A DNA stretch of 64,000 nucleotides from NCBI RefSeq assembly GCF_028610625.1, contig NZ_JAQQWU010000014.1, forward strand, positions 33,472 to 97,471, in the 5' to 3' direction. The DNA is from Guptibacillus spartinae (lineage in GTDB: Bacteria; Bacillota; Bacilli; Bacillales; Guptibacillaceae). Shown here in pieces: positions 1 through 8,625 of the stretch. The notes beneath the pieces are model-generated. The model did not search any database. It had not been told where the DNA came from and was given only the letters and a program-made list of their open reading frames with translations. Both the position numbers and the translations under genes were made by a program. Each line of letters begins with the position of its first letter. The first letter of the stretch is position 1.

Positions 1-2
1 GG

Positions 3-737
3 CCGCTGTTTAAGATCGAAGTTGCGATTCATAAGGATACAGCTATTCTTACCATTGATACAAGTGGTAAAGGACTCCACCGCAGAGGCTATCGTTACCT
101 TCATAGTGCAGCGCCTCTAAAAGAAACAATGGCGGCTGCTATGGTGATGCTAACAAATTGGAATGCTGATAAACCTTTTATGGATCCGTTTTGCGGTTCC
201 GGTACACTTCCAATTGAAGCTGCGATGATTGGCCAAAATATCGCACCAGGATTTAATCGAGAATTTGCATCCGAAGACTGGTCATGGATCGGAAAGAAAC
301 GCTGGGAAGAAGCCATGATTGAAGCGGAAGATTTAGCAAAATATGATCAGCCTCTTCATATCTTTGGTAGCGATCTTGACCCCAAAATGGTTGATCTTTC
401 AAAAAATAATGCTCTGGAAGCTGGATTCGGAGATATGATTCAATTCAAGCAAATGCAAGTAACGGACGTTAGCTCAAGGTTTGAGTATGGGACCCTTATT
501 GGTAACCCACCGTATGGCGAGCGACTCGGTGAGCGGGAAGAAGTAGAAGACATGTATCGAAAAATGGGGAAAGCGTTCCGTGAGCGACTTGATACCTGGT
601 CAGTGTACATTTTAACTTCTCATCCTCGTTTCCAGGAAGTTTATGGTAAACGAGCGACAAAGAATCGTAAGCTATACAATGGTGATATCAAAACGCATTA
701 CTATCAATTCTTTGGACCAAGACCGCCAAAAAATTAA
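3..737 (+). CDS. ypsC: YpsC/RlmL-type RNA methyltransferase, C-terminal part (cut by window edge)
   Basis: The frame is open from the first bases of the window, so the 5' end lies outside. The visible 244 residues are the SAM-dependent methyltransferase half of the THUMP-containing RNA N2-guanine methyltransferase family. Seen: a DTSGKGLHRRGYR-like linker, then MDPFCGSGTLPIEAA (SAM-binding motif I), FGSDLDPKMV, and the catalytic IGNPPYGERLG motif. The family methylates the 2-amino group of guanine in 23S rRNA; B. subtilis YpsC is the closest model I recall. The N-terminal THUMP domain is not in view. A strong bidirectional terminator follows directly. Confidence 0.9.
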   Translation, partial: PLFKIEVAIHKDTAILTIDTSGKGLHRRGYRYLHSAAPLKETMAAAMVMLTNWNADKPFMDPFCGSGTLPIEAAMIGQNIAPGFNREFASEDWSWIGKKRWEEAMIEAEDLAKYDQPLHIFGSDLDPKMVDLSKNNALEAGFGDMIQFKQMQVTDVSSRFEYGTLIGNPPYGERLGEREEVEDMYRKMGKAFRERLDTWSVYILTSHPRFQEVYGKRATKNRKLYNGDIKTHYYQFFGPRPPKN

Positions 738-746
738 CTTTAGACA

Positions 747-780
747 AAAGCACCTCTCCATGAAAGGAGAGGTGCTTTTT
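747..780. terminator. bidirectional intrinsic terminator
   Basis: AAAGCACCTCTCC, a 4-base loop and GGAGAGGTGCTTT form a long stem with A-tract on one side and T-tract on the other. It lies between the methyltransferase gene and the convergent small gene at 804-1043. Confidence 0.9.
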
Positions 781-803
781 GACTTTATTTATAAAACATC
801 TTA

Positions 804-1043
804 TTAAACTTTTTCAACGACATACGCACGCTTATTACGGAAATATTTATCGCCATCGTCAGCCGAGTGTTCAAAAAACCCTTCAACTTCATGAACCACT
901 TTATATTCTCGCTCTGGATCAGAAAAAAGTTGCGAAGCGTTACTTGCTAGCAGCACAATATCAGTGGTCGATACAAAGCTATCGAGTTCTTTTGCTTTAT
1001 AGTGCTCACCAGGTTTTAACGTATTGATTTGATGCTGTCTCAT
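804..1043 (-). CDS. small hypothetical protein (79 aa)
   Basis: I do not recognise this protein. It is an acidic, soluble 79-residue product with no signal peptide or membrane segment. The ATG at 1041-1043 is preceded on the minus strand by GGAAAGGGG at a good distance, which is the main reason to prefer it over the overlapping plus-strand frame. It converges on the terminator at 747-780. Confidence 0.6.
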   Translation of the reverse strand: MRQHQINTLKPGEHYKAKELDSFVSTTDIVLLASNASQLFSDPEREYKVVHEVEGFFEHSADDGDKYFRNKRAYVVEKV

Positions 1044-1200
1044 GAAGAAATCCCCTTTCCAAAATTTGATTTACTTTTGTGTTTCCACGTGACTATCGCT
1101 TTTAAACGGAATAATGCGGATGGAACATCATGAGTCTGAATCATTTGAGGGAAGTTTGTTTCATAGAGTAAGAAGAGTTGGACAATGAAGGGGTGCATTT

Positions 1201-1509
1201 ATGAAAAAAATGATTTTGGGTATGATTATTTCAATAGCCGTCATAATGTTCCTTACGAATCCAAGCCAGGAAGATTACAGTAGATGGGTTGGGAAGCAGT
1301 TAAAGAAAGATCAAAATGCACTGATTGAGTTAGGCATCGATCTTGCAGTTGTTCCCTATGTAAGAGATCAAACATCACGAACGGAAGCATATGTTTTTTC
1401 GATTTATCGAACAAAATTATGGAATAATAAAGAAATAGTAGCGATTGGAATGTTTGATTCATTCTACATTAATAAGAAAAACATTGAAAAAATAAAAGAG
1501 GTTGATTGA
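1201..1509 (+). CDS. DUF4359-like membrane-anchored protein (102 aa)
   Basis: A single N-terminal hydrophobic segment (residues 4-19) is followed by NPSQEDYSRW, a motif I associate with the DUF4359 family of small Bacillus and cyanobacterial proteins, and then a mixed domain with FSIYRTKLWNNKEIVAIGMFDSFY. The function is unknown. The segment could anchor the protein in the membrane or act as an uncleaved signal. The start is supported by GAAGGGG shortly upstream. Confidence 0.6.
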   Translation: MKKMILGMIISIAVIMFLTNPSQEDYSRWVGKQLKKDQNALIELGIDLAVVPYVRDQTSRTEAYVFSIYRTKLWNNKEIVAIGMFDSFYINKKNIEKIKEVD

Positions 1510-1517
1510 AATGGAAA

Positions 1518-1555
1518 ACGTATAGGAAAAGACATGTATGCCTTTTCCTATACGT
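1518..1555. repeat. perfect 14-bp inverted repeat, terminator-like
   Basis: ACGTATAGGAAAAG at 1518-1531 is repeated inverted at 1542-1555 with a 10-base loop. No strong T-tract follows on either strand, so termination is likely but not assured. It sits between two convergent small genes. Confidence 0.6.
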
Positions 1556-1591
1556 ATCATACGTAACTTATGGTAGGATAGAACAGAGGGA

Positions 1592-1798
1592 TTAAAAGGC
1601 TTTCATCTCTTCATGCGTGAAGTATTCAGGTTTCTTAGCACCCTGAGCATGAAGTTCTTTAAAGTAGATTTGATACTCATTTAAAGAGAGCGACCCTTGT
1701 AAATAATTCACCTGGATAAAGTCTAGTAATTCGTCTGCGGTAGCTGGCTTTCTTCCTTTTACCTGATCGAATGTGTGAATCAGATTCTGAATAGACAT
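1592..1798 (-). CDS. yppF: YppF-like small protein (68 aa)
   Basis: The protein is short and soluble, opening with MSIQNLIHTFDQVKGRKP and continuing with ADELLDFIQVNYLQG and NEYQIYFKELHAQGAKKPEY. This pattern resembles the YppF family of Bacillus, whose function is unknown; the assignment rests on remembered similarity only. A ribosome binding site (AAGGAGGG on the minus strand) sits just upstream of the ATG. Confidence 0.5.
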   Translation of the reverse strand: MSIQNLIHTFDQVKGRKPATADELLDFIQVNYLQGSLSLNEYQIYFKELHAQGAKKPEYFTHEEMKAF

Positions 1799-1961
1799 CT
1801 AAATCCCTCCTTGAACTATTTGCTTACCAAAAGGATAACATGAGAACGTTCAGATCGATTATTTTAGAATTTTTTAACTTCCGACAAATCCTTACATAAT
1901 GAAACGAGATGTGTCGAATTTACTTTGAAGCAACATATTATTAAAAAAGGGGAATGTGAAT

Positions 1962-3488
1962 ATGACGACCGAACTGAAGCAAGTAGAAGAACAATTTTTA
2001 ACATATGTTAAAAAAATGATGAGCTTTAATGAAGCCATTGGCGTTATGTATTGGGACCTACGTACTGGCGCACCAAAAAAAGGCGCTGAACAGCGTTCTG
2101 AAGTTATTGGCATGATGTCTTCCGAAGTTTTTGAAATGTCGGTTTCCTCTGAAATGAAGGGATATCTCGATCAACTTACAAAAGAAGATATCCAAGAAAG
2201 TTTAAACGAAATCACGCGTAAAACAGTTGAAGAATGTCGCAAAGATTATGAGCGTAATATTAAAATTCCAGCAGAAGAATATTCGGAATACGTGGTTTTA
2301 AGTTCGAAAGCAGAAACAATTTGGGAGGAAGCGAAAGAAAAAGCTGACTTTGAGTTGTTTCGACCGTATCTTGAAAAATTAGTGGCATTCAATCAAAAAT
2401 TTGTCGAATATTGGGGTTATAATGAAAATAAATATGATACACTCCTTGATATGTATGAGCCCGGGGTAACGGTTAAAGTCATTGATCGCGTCTTTAACCA
2501 ACTTAGAGAGCATATTGTCCCTCTCGTGCAACACGTTGTTCAAGCAAGTGATCAGCCGAAAACCGACTTTTTGTTCGAACATTTTCCAGAAGATAAGCAA
2601 CAAGCATTTAGTATGGATATATTGAAAAAAATGGGTTATGATTTCGAGGCAGGTCGCCTTGATAAAACGGTTCATCCATTCGCAACAGGGTTGAACCCAG
2701 GTGATGTTCGTGTCACAACTAAGTATGACGAAAAGGACTTCCGCACAGCCGTGTTCGGTACAATTCACGAAGGCGGACATGCGCTTTACGAACAAAACTT
2801 ATCACCGAAATTAATTGGGACGCCTTTATGTACCGGTACGTCAATGGGCATTCATGAATCCCAGTCACTTTTCTGGGAAAACTTTGTTGGCCGCCATTAT
2901 TCATTTTGGGAAAATAATTACGAAAAGCTTAAAAGCTATTCAACCGGCCAGTTTGATGATGTCTCGATAGAAGATTACTACCGTGCCATTAACGTTGCTG
3001 GACCTTCTCTCATTCGCATTGAAGCAGACGAAATGACGTATGCGCTTCATATTATGGTCCGTTATGAAATTGAAAAAGGGTTAATAAATGGCGAAATTGA
3101 AGTGAAAGACTTGCCAACCATCTGGAATGAGAAGATGGAAGAGTATTTAGGAATTACGCCAGACAACGATGCAGTTGGCGTTCTTCAGGATGTTCACTGG
3201 TCAGGCGGCTCATTTGGTTACTTCCCATCCTATGCGCTTGGCTACATTTATGCAGCACAATTGAAGAATGCTATGCTGAAAGATCTGCCTCAGTTTGATC
3301 AACTTTTAGAAAAAGGTGATTTAATACCTATTAAAGAGTGGCTGACAGAAAACATTCATCAGTATGGTAAACTTAAAGATCCAATTGAAATTATTAAGGA
3401 TATAACCGGAGAGGGCTTGAATGCTGAATATTTAATTCAATACCTTGAAGAGAAGTATTCAAGCGTTTACCGTTTACAAAGTAAATAA
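1962..3488 (+). CDS. ypwA: M32 family carboxypeptidase Taq
   Basis: A 508-residue cytosolic zinc carboxypeptidase of family M32, the usual length for this family. The zinc site is clear: TIHEGGHALYEQ (HExxH) and, downstream, GIHESQSLFWEN supplying the third ligand and the HES motif typical of the family. It removes C-terminal residues from peptides, with a broad preference that excludes proline. ATG 1962 is chosen over GTG 1956 because the AAGGGGA site leaves normal spacing only for the ATG. The gene stands alone and ends at the terminator at 3492. Confidence 0.93.
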   Translation: MTTELKQVEEQFLTYVKKMMSFNEAIGVMYWDLRTGAPKKGAEQRSEVIGMMSSEVFEMSVSSEMKGYLDQLTKEDIQESLNEITRKTVEECRKDYERNIKIPAEEYSEYVVLSSKAETIWEEAKEKADFELFRPYLEKLVAFNQKFVEYWGYNENKYDTLLDMYEPGVTVKVIDRVFNQLREHIVPLVQHVVQASDQPKTDFLFEHFPEDKQQAFSMDILKKMGYDFEAGRLDKTVHPFATGLNPGDVRVTTKYDEKDFRTAVFGTIHEGGHALYEQNLSPKLIGTPLCTGTSMGIHESQSLFWENFVGRHYSFWENNYEKLKSYSTGQFDDVSIEDYYRAINVAGPSLIRIEADEMTYALHIMVRYEIEKGLINGEIEVKDLPTIWNEKMEEYLGITPDNDAVGVLQDVHWSGGSFGYFPSYALGYIYAAQLKNAMLKDLPQFDQLLEKGDLIPIKEWLTENIHQYGKLKDPIEIIKDITGEGLNAEYLIQYLEEKYSSVYRLQSK

Positions 3489-3491
3489 TTC

Positions 3492-3521
3492 AAAAATCCT
3501 GCCCATGGCAGGATTTTTATT
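3492..3521. terminator. bidirectional intrinsic terminator
   Basis: AAAAATCCTGCC, short loop, GGCAGGATTTTT. It serves the carboxypeptidase and the convergent gene at 3523-3969. Confidence 0.9.
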
Positions 3522-3522
3522 T

Positions 3523-3969
3523 TTAGTCTGTAGATAACGTATCATATTCATTTTCATTAATACCCACAAATCCATTAAGAATAATGGCAGCAAATAGAGG
3601 GGTTCGTTCCTTTAAATCTTCAACTGAATAGAGTCCAGAAAAGTACTGTACAATTAATCCATCGATCATCGCAACAAAGGCGCTAACTCCTTCACGGTAA
3701 TGTAACGGCCAATATTCTTTGTCCGGGTCGAGCGCAACAAAGCGATCTCTAAGATAAAGAAGCATTTCATCAAATGCTTTTTTGAAAGTTTCTGGGTCTT
3801 GTCCTTGGGCCTGTTTACCCATTTCTTCAGTCAGTTTAGGTAGATTTTCCTCATTATAATCCATCGATCCATAAATGAAATTCTCTACGAATTCAGGTAC
3901 ACTTTCTCCTTCACATTCATCCGTAAATGTTTCATATTCACGTGTCAATTGGTATAAGTTTTGATTCAT
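3523..3969 (-). CDS. hypothetical protein resembling a TetR ligand-binding domain without HTH (148 aa)
   Basis: An all-helical acidic protein. ATG 3969 is chosen because AGAAAGGAAGA precedes it; the longer open frame upstream has no such site. The second half (REGVSAFVAMIDGLIVQYFSG to TPLFAAIILNGFVG) looks like the C-terminal ligand-binding and dimerisation part of TetR regulators, where a 'DGL..QYF' helix is common, but no helix-turn-helix is present in this frame or upstream. It is divergent from the acyl-CoA ligase at 4114, and the palindrome at 4081-4100 lies between them. It could be a co-regulator or effector-binding protein for the island. The resemblance is weak and the function is unknown. 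Confidence 0.55.
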   Translation of the reverse strand: MNQNLYQLTREYETFTDECEGESVPEFVENFIYGSMDYNEENLPKLTEEMGKQAQGQDPETFKKAFDEMLLYLRDRFVALDPDKEYWPLHYREGVSAFVAMIDGLIVQYFSGLYSVEDLKERTPLFAAIILNGFVGINENEYDTLSTD

Positions 3970-4040
3970 GTTGATCTTCCTTTCTAATATGAATAAAAAA
4001 TATATTCCCAATTTATATGAGGTAAAACATGAAATTTTTA

Positions 4041-4070
4041 TTGAACTAGGAGAATCAAAAATTGTATGAT
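4041..4070 (+). promoter_or_regulatory. sigma-A promoter of the first catabolic operon
   Basis: TTGAAC at 4041-4046, an 18-bp spacer and TATGAT at 4065-4070. The predicted transcription start falls at or just before the palindrome at 4081. Confidence 0.65.
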
Positions 4071-4080
4071 AGAAGAGAAA

Positions 4081-4100
4081 CATACTAAACGGTTAGTATG
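4081..4100. promoter_or_regulatory. palindromic operator, site 1 of 3
   Basis: CATACTAAACGGTTAGTATG: 8-bp perfect arms around a centre close to AACCGGTT. It begins 11 bp downstream of the -10 box and 14 bp before the GTG start of the ligase gene. Near-copies occur at 7355 and 13673. This size and symmetry fit a TetR-family repressor. Confidence 0.7.
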
Positions 4101-4113
4101 AAAGGGTGATAAA

Positions 4114-5745
4114 GTGGAAAAGCTAACATCATTTTGGCCAGATGGAGTTCCTTCTACATTAACTTATCGATATGGAAAAAGACCCCTCCATGAGTATCTT
4201 TCCATTCACGCGGATCAAAAACCAAGCGAAGTTGCCATTGATTACTATGGCTATCAATTAACCTGGGAGAAATGGAATCAACATTCAAATCAGCTTGCAA
4301 ACTATTTAGAACGGATTGGTGTCAGACAAGGGGATCATATTGCCTTGTTTATGCAGAATTGTCCACAATATCTTATTGCTCACTATGCTATTCAAAAGAT
4401 TGGAGCAGTTGTTGTTCCGTTAAATCCTATGTATAAAACTTCTGAACTTACTTACTCAATTAAAGAAGCAAACATAAAAGGAATCATATGTGGGATCGAA
4501 CTTCTACCGATGTTAGAAAAAATTGAGGAAGCTCTTTCCTTTATCGTAACGGTTTCTTATCCATCATTTCTTTCCCCAAAGCAGTCCAAAAGCGTGCCAT
4601 CTGAATTAGAATCCACTAGTAAATCTTCAAGATTTACGACTTTAGAGTCTCTCTTTGTTACTGAAGAAGTTTCCTTTCAACCTGCCCCCGTCAAATTAGA
4701 TGATGTGTGTTTAATGGTATTCACATCAGGAACAACCGGCAGACCTAAAGCAGCAATGCTCACTTATGAAAACGCTTTATTTAAAACTGCTGCTACGGTG
4801 ACATGCAATCAAATTAAACAGGACGACAAATTGTTAGCGATCGCTCCATTGTGTCATATTGCTGGAATGGTAATGGGCGTTAATTTACCTGTATACAGCG
4901 GTAATGAAACGGTGCTGCTCAGTCGGTTTAATGCAGAAACGGTCGTATCAGCAATTGAGAATCATCGGATTACAATGTGGTATAGTATCGCCCCGATGAA
5001 TGGAGCAATCTTGCAAATGCCTGATCTCATCGATCGAGATTTATCTTCGCTTCGACTTAATCTAGCAACAAGTTTTGGTGTGCAAGTAACTCAAGATCTA
5101 GCTGAGCAATGGAGAGATGCAACGAATGGATGCCTACTATACGAAGCGTCTTATGGTTTAAGTGAGACACATACATGTGACACATTTATGCCTATCGAAA
5201 ATATTAAATACGGAAGCTGCGGCATTCCAATTCATGAAACGAAAATAAAAATTATTGATGTGAAGAGTGGAGAAGAAGAAGGTCCACTTGGCGAAGGAGA
5301 AATTATTATTAAAAGTCCAGGGGTTTTTAAGGGATATTATAATCGACCTGAAGAAACTGCTGCAACTCTTAATAATGGATGGGTTTATACAGGAGATATC
5401 GGCTATCTTGATGAAGATGGATATTTATATTTTCGAGGTCGTCTGAAAGAGATGATTAAAAGTTCTGGTTATAGCGTGTTTCCAGAGGATGTTGAAGCCT
5501 TAATGAATGAACATCCAGCTATTAAGCAAACAGCGATTATAGGCATACCCGATCAACAAAAGGGTGAAATCATTAAAGCAGTGGTTGTTTTATACCCTAA
5601 TCATTCAACCGTATCACCAGAAACATTAATAGATTGGTGTAAAGATCATATGGCTGCTTATAAAGCACCAAAAATAATCGAAATTCGTGAAAGTCTACCT
5701 GCTACATCTTCGGGTAAAGTCTTAAGAAGGTTATTAAAGAAGTAA
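4114..5745 (+). CDS. acyl-CoA ligase (AMP-forming), first of three
   Basis: 543 residues, ANL superfamily. It activates a carboxylic acid to its CoA thioester through an acyl-adenylate. Seen: MVFTSGTTGRPKAAML (P-loop-like AMP motif), YEASYGLSETHT, GWVYTGDIGYLDEDGYLYFRGRLKEM hinge region, and SSGKVLRR with the catalytic lysine near the C-terminus. The start is GTG 4114, preceded by AAAGGGTGA. It heads an operon with the carboxyltransferase at 5757 and sits directly behind the promoter and operator at 4041-4100. The substrate cannot be read from sequence; the context favours an imported medium-chain or modified acid. Confidence 0.88.
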   Translation: MEKLTSFWPDGVPSTLTYRYGKRPLHEYLSIHADQKPSEVAIDYYGYQLTWEKWNQHSNQLANYLERIGVRQGDHIALFMQNCPQYLIAHYAIQKIGAVVVPLNPMYKTSELTYSIKEANIKGIICGIELLPMLEKIEEALSFIVTVSYPSFLSPKQSKSVPSELESTSKSSRFTTLESLFVTEEVSFQPAPVKLDDVCLMVFTSGTTGRPKAAMLTYENALFKTAATVTCNQIKQDDKLLAIAPLCHIAGMVMGVNLPVYSGNETVLLSRFNAETVVSAIENHRITMWYSIAPMNGAILQMPDLIDRDLSSLRLNLATSFGVQVTQDLAEQWRDATNGCLLYEASYGLSETHTCDTFMPIENIKYGSCGIPIHETKIKIIDVKSGEEEGPLGEGEIIIKSPGVFKGYYNRPEETAATLNNGWVYTGDIGYLDEDGYLYFRGRLKEMIKSSGYSVFPEDVEALMNEHPAIKQTAIIGIPDQQKGEIIKAVVVLYPNHSTVSPETLIDWCKDHMAAYKAPKIIEIRESLPATSSGKVLRRLLKK

Positions 5746-5756
5746 AAAGGAGTGGA

Positions 5757-7298
5757 ATGATGGAATCATATGTAGAAGATTTGAAGAATCGTAGACTTCG
5801 TGCGGAACGAATGGGTGGTCAACACAAGATTGATGCGCTTCATGCATTAGGAAAAAAGACCGCTCGTGAACGAATAGCGATTCTTGTTGATGAAGGATCT
5901 TTTCTTGAGTTTGGCAAATTAAACACCTCTGAGATTCCTGGACAAGAAGAAAAGAGTTCAGGTGATGGGGTTATTTGTGGGGTAGGGCGTGTAGATGGCC
6001 GTCCAGTCGTTGTGCAGGCAGGCGATAAAACGGTGTTTGCCGGTACAGAGGGCGCCGTTCATATTCGAAAAACGAAAGCTGCACATGCTTATGCATTAAA
6101 AAGAGGTTTGCCTTTAGTTAATTTAAGTGAAGGAGGAGGGCTACGAATGCCAGATGGAATGGGGTCTGATGGCATTAGCGATAAGCTTTTTCCTCAAGAA
6201 ATGTTAACCCATCATCGTGAAGTTCCAATGGTAACGGCCATTCTTGGTGATAGCTTTGGAGGACCCACGTGGCTTGCAGTATCTTCTGATTTTGTAACCC
6301 AATTAAATGGAACGTGTATGGGAGTTGCTGGACCTAGAATGCTTGAAATGGCGACTGGTGAAAAAATAGAAGAAGAACAATTAGGCGGCGTTGAAGTCCA
6401 TCATCACTATACAGGACAAATTGATCAATCTTCTGAAACCGAAGAAGAATGCATTGCTCAAATAAAGAGATTCTTAAGCTTTCTTCCATCACATAGCGAA
6501 GAAGAACCGCCACTTTTTCTAAATGATGATTCTGTAGAAAGAAGGGTTGATCAGTTGCTATCACTTGTTCCTGAAAAGCGAAATCGCGCTTACAATATGA
6601 AAAAAGTCATCGCTGCGTTAGTTGACGATGGGAATTTTTTTGAGATAAAGCCAGAATTCGGCCCTGCACTTCTAACTGTTCTAGCAAGAATCGAAGGGAG
6701 ATCAGTAGGGATTATTGCAAATCAACCGATGAAATATGCTGGTGCGGCAGGTGTTCAAGAATGCGAGAAGGCTACAGATTTTATTTGCATGTGCGATTCG
6801 TTTCATATTCCCTTAATCTTTCTTCACGATATTCCTGGTTTTCGAGTCAGCTCTGAAGCAGAAAAAGGAAAAATTCCAACAAAGATTATGATGTGGAATC
6901 AAGCTCTTGCACAATCAACAGTTCCTAAAGTATCAGTGGTAATAAGGAAAAGCGTGGGAGCGGCTTACGGAAATATGTGTGGTCCAACAATGGGAGCCGA
7001 CTTTGTCGTTGCCTGGCCATCTGCTGAGATTAATTTTACTGGCCCAGAAGTTGGGATCAATGTCGTCTATGGAAGAGAATTGATGCAATCTGAAAATCCA
7101 AAAGAGGATCGAGAGAAGCTCTTAGAAAAATGGAGTTTTGATAGTTCACCTTATAAAGCAGCGGCAAAACATTTAATTGATGATGTAATTGAGCCGGGAG
7201 AAACGAGGAAGTTTCTTGCTAAAACGCTAGAACTGGCATGTTATAAAAAAGGTTCACTCAGTGAAAGAAAGCTAGCAAATTGGCCAACTGGTTTTTAA
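5757..7298 (+). CDS. acyl-CoA carboxylase carboxyltransferase (beta) subunit, orphan
   Basis: 513 residues, the usual size of propionyl-, methylcrotonyl- or geranyl-CoA carboxylase beta subunits. It has two crotonase-like halves: the N-terminal half with VQAGDKTVFAGTEGAVHIRKT and NLSEGGGLRMPDG, and the C-terminal half with GVQECEKATDF, LHDIPGFRVSSEAEK, KSVGAAYGNMCGP and WPSAEINFTGPE. The family transfers CO2 from carboxy-biotin to an acyl-CoA. No biotin carboxylase or biotin carrier gene occurs in the window, so it must use a subunit encoded elsewhere or run as a decarboxylase. Start at 5757 or, with better spacing from AAAAGGAG, the adjacent ATG 5760. Second gene of the operon begun at 4114. 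Confidence 0.88.
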   Translation: MMESYVEDLKNRRLRAERMGGQHKIDALHALGKKTARERIAILVDEGSFLEFGKLNTSEIPGQEEKSSGDGVICGVGRVDGRPVVVQAGDKTVFAGTEGAVHIRKTKAAHAYALKRGLPLVNLSEGGGLRMPDGMGSDGISDKLFPQEMLTHHREVPMVTAILGDSFGGPTWLAVSSDFVTQLNGTCMGVAGPRMLEMATGEKIEEEQLGGVEVHHHYTGQIDQSSETEEECIAQIKRFLSFLPSHSEEEPPLFLNDDSVERRVDQLLSLVPEKRNRAYNMKKVIAALVDDGNFFEIKPEFGPALLTVLARIEGRSVGIIANQPMKYAGAAGVQECEKATDFICMCDSFHIPLIFLHDIPGFRVSSEAEKGKIPTKIMMWNQALAQSTVPKVSVVIRKSVGAAYGNMCGPTMGADFVVAWPSAEINFTGPEVGINVVYGRELMQSENPKEDREKLLEKWSFDSSPYKAAAKHLIDDVIEPGETRKFLAKTLELACYKKGSLSERKLANWPTGF

Positions 7299-7314
7299 TT
7301 TTTGTTAAAATGTA

Positions 7315-7343
7315 TTGAATATTAAGAATAATAAATTTATACT
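7315..7343 (+). promoter_or_regulatory. sigma-A promoter before the ACAD11-like dehydrogenase
   Basis: TTGAAT at 7315-7320, 17-bp spacer, TATACT at 7338-7343. The operator follows 12 bp later, the same geometry as at 4041-4100. Confidence 0.65.
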
Positions 7344-7354
7344 GGTTGTAAGAA

Positions 7355-7374
7355 CATACCAACCGGTTAGTTAG
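7355..7374. promoter_or_regulatory. palindromic operator, site 2 of 3
   Basis: CATACCAACCGGTTAGTTAG, core AACCGGTT, overlapping the predicted transcription start of the 7402 gene. It matches sites 1 and 3 across about 16 of 20 positions. Confidence 0.7.
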
Positions 7375-7401
7375 ATATCGGTTAAAAGGAGCGAACAATA
7401 G

Positions 7402-8610
7402 ATGAATTTCGATTATTCCGAGCGTTGCCAATCCTACCTTGAAAAATTAACGACATTTATGGATGAATATGTATACCCAAATGAAAAAGTGTATGAAGAA
7501 CAGCTTTCAGAACAGCACAGTAGGTGGTCAAGCATTCCTCCAATTATGGAAGAATTGAAACAGAAAGCAAAAGATGCTGGATTATGGAATCTTTTTCTTC
7601 CCGAAAGTGACTATGGCGCTGGATTAACAAATGCTGAGTATGCACCTCTTTGCGAAGTAATGGGACGATCTATGATTGGACCTGAAGTATTTAACTGTGC
7701 TGCCCCTGATACTGGAAATATGGAAGTATTAGTACGTTACGGGACAGACGAACAAAAGAAACAGTGGCTAGAGCCCCTCCTTTCTGGAGACATACGCTCT
7801 TGTTTCTCAATGACAGAACCGGATGTTGCTTCTTCTGATGCTACAAACATTCAAGCCCGCATTGAACGTGATGGGGATGAATACGTCATCAATGGAACGA
7901 AATGGTGGTCTTCTGGCGCAGGAGATCCAAGATGTAAAATCGCAATTGTCATGGGTAAGAATGATCCAAATGCAGCAAAACACGAACAGCAGTCCATGAT
8001 TCTCGTTCCACTTGATACGAAAGGTGTTACGATCAAGCGTGTGCTTCCTGTTTTTGGTTATGATCACGCACCGCATGGACATGCAGAAATCGAGTACAAA
8101 GATGTCAGAGTGCCAGCTTCGAATATGCTTTGGGAAGAAGGAAAAGGCTTTGCAATTGCTCAAGGAAGGCTTGGACCTGGACGAATTCACCACTGCATGA
8201 GGTTAATCGGCACGGCAGAACGAGCGCTTGAAGACTTATGTAAGCGCGTACAAAGTCGCGAAGCTTTTGGTAAGAAAATTTCGGAGCAAGGCGTCGTTCG
8301 CGAGTGGATTGCCGATTCTCGTATTGAGATTGAACAGGCGAGATTACTTACACTAAAAGCAGCACACATGATGGATACGGTTGGTAATAAAGAAGCTAAA
8401 GCAGAAATTGCCATGATTAAAGTAGTAGCCCCAAATATGGCTCTCCGCGTGATTGACCGAGCCATTCAAGCATTTGGAGGTGCGGGTGTAAGCGATGATT
8501 ATACGTTAGCAGCTCACTGGGCTAACGCTAGAACGCTTCGACTAGCTGACGGTCCTGACGAAGTCCATCGCAGTGCAGTCGCGAGACAGGAATTGAAGAA
8601 ATATCGTTGA
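7402..8610 (+). CDS. ACAD10/ACAD11/LvaC-type acyl-CoA dehydrogenase-like enzyme
   Basis: 402 residues, acyl-CoA dehydrogenase fold with FAD. The sequence carries the hallmark string of the ACAD10/11 group: [62 protein letters not shown] and [14 protein letters not shown]. In ordinary short- and medium-chain dehydrogenases the last segment contains the catalytic Glu in an EGT motif; here Asp (ADGPDE) takes its place. Characterised relatives (human ACAD10/11, P. putida LvaC) act on 4-phosphoacyl-CoA made by a partner kinase and yield an enoyl-CoA. A kinase of the matching type lies at 15844. First gene of a tight operon (7402-12985) behind promoter and operator. Confidence 0.88.
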   Translation: MNFDYSERCQSYLEKLTTFMDEYVYPNEKVYEEQLSEQHSRWSSIPPIMEELKQKAKDAGLWNLFLPESDYGAGLTNAEYAPLCEVMGRSMIGPEVFNCAAPDTGNMEVLVRYGTDEQKKQWLEPLLSGDIRSCFSMTEPDVASSDATNIQARIERDGDEYVINGTKWWSSGAGDPRCKIAIVMGKNDPNAAKHEQQSMILVPLDTKGVTIKRVLPVFGYDHAPHGHAEIEYKDVRVPASNMLWEEGKGFAIAQGRLGPGRIHHCMRLIGTAERALEDLCKRVQSREAFGKKISEQGVVREWIADSRIEIEQARLLTLKAAHMMDTVGNKEAKAEIAMIKVVAPNMALRVIDRAIQAFGGAGVSDDYTLAAHWANARTLRLADGPDEVHRSAVARQELKKYR

Positions 8611-8625
8611 TAAGGGGGATAAGAT

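Noticed and set aside
779..1027. Plus-strand open frame of 82 codons
   Set aside because: It overlaps the better minus-strand gene (clear GGAAAGGGG site) and begins inside a terminator.
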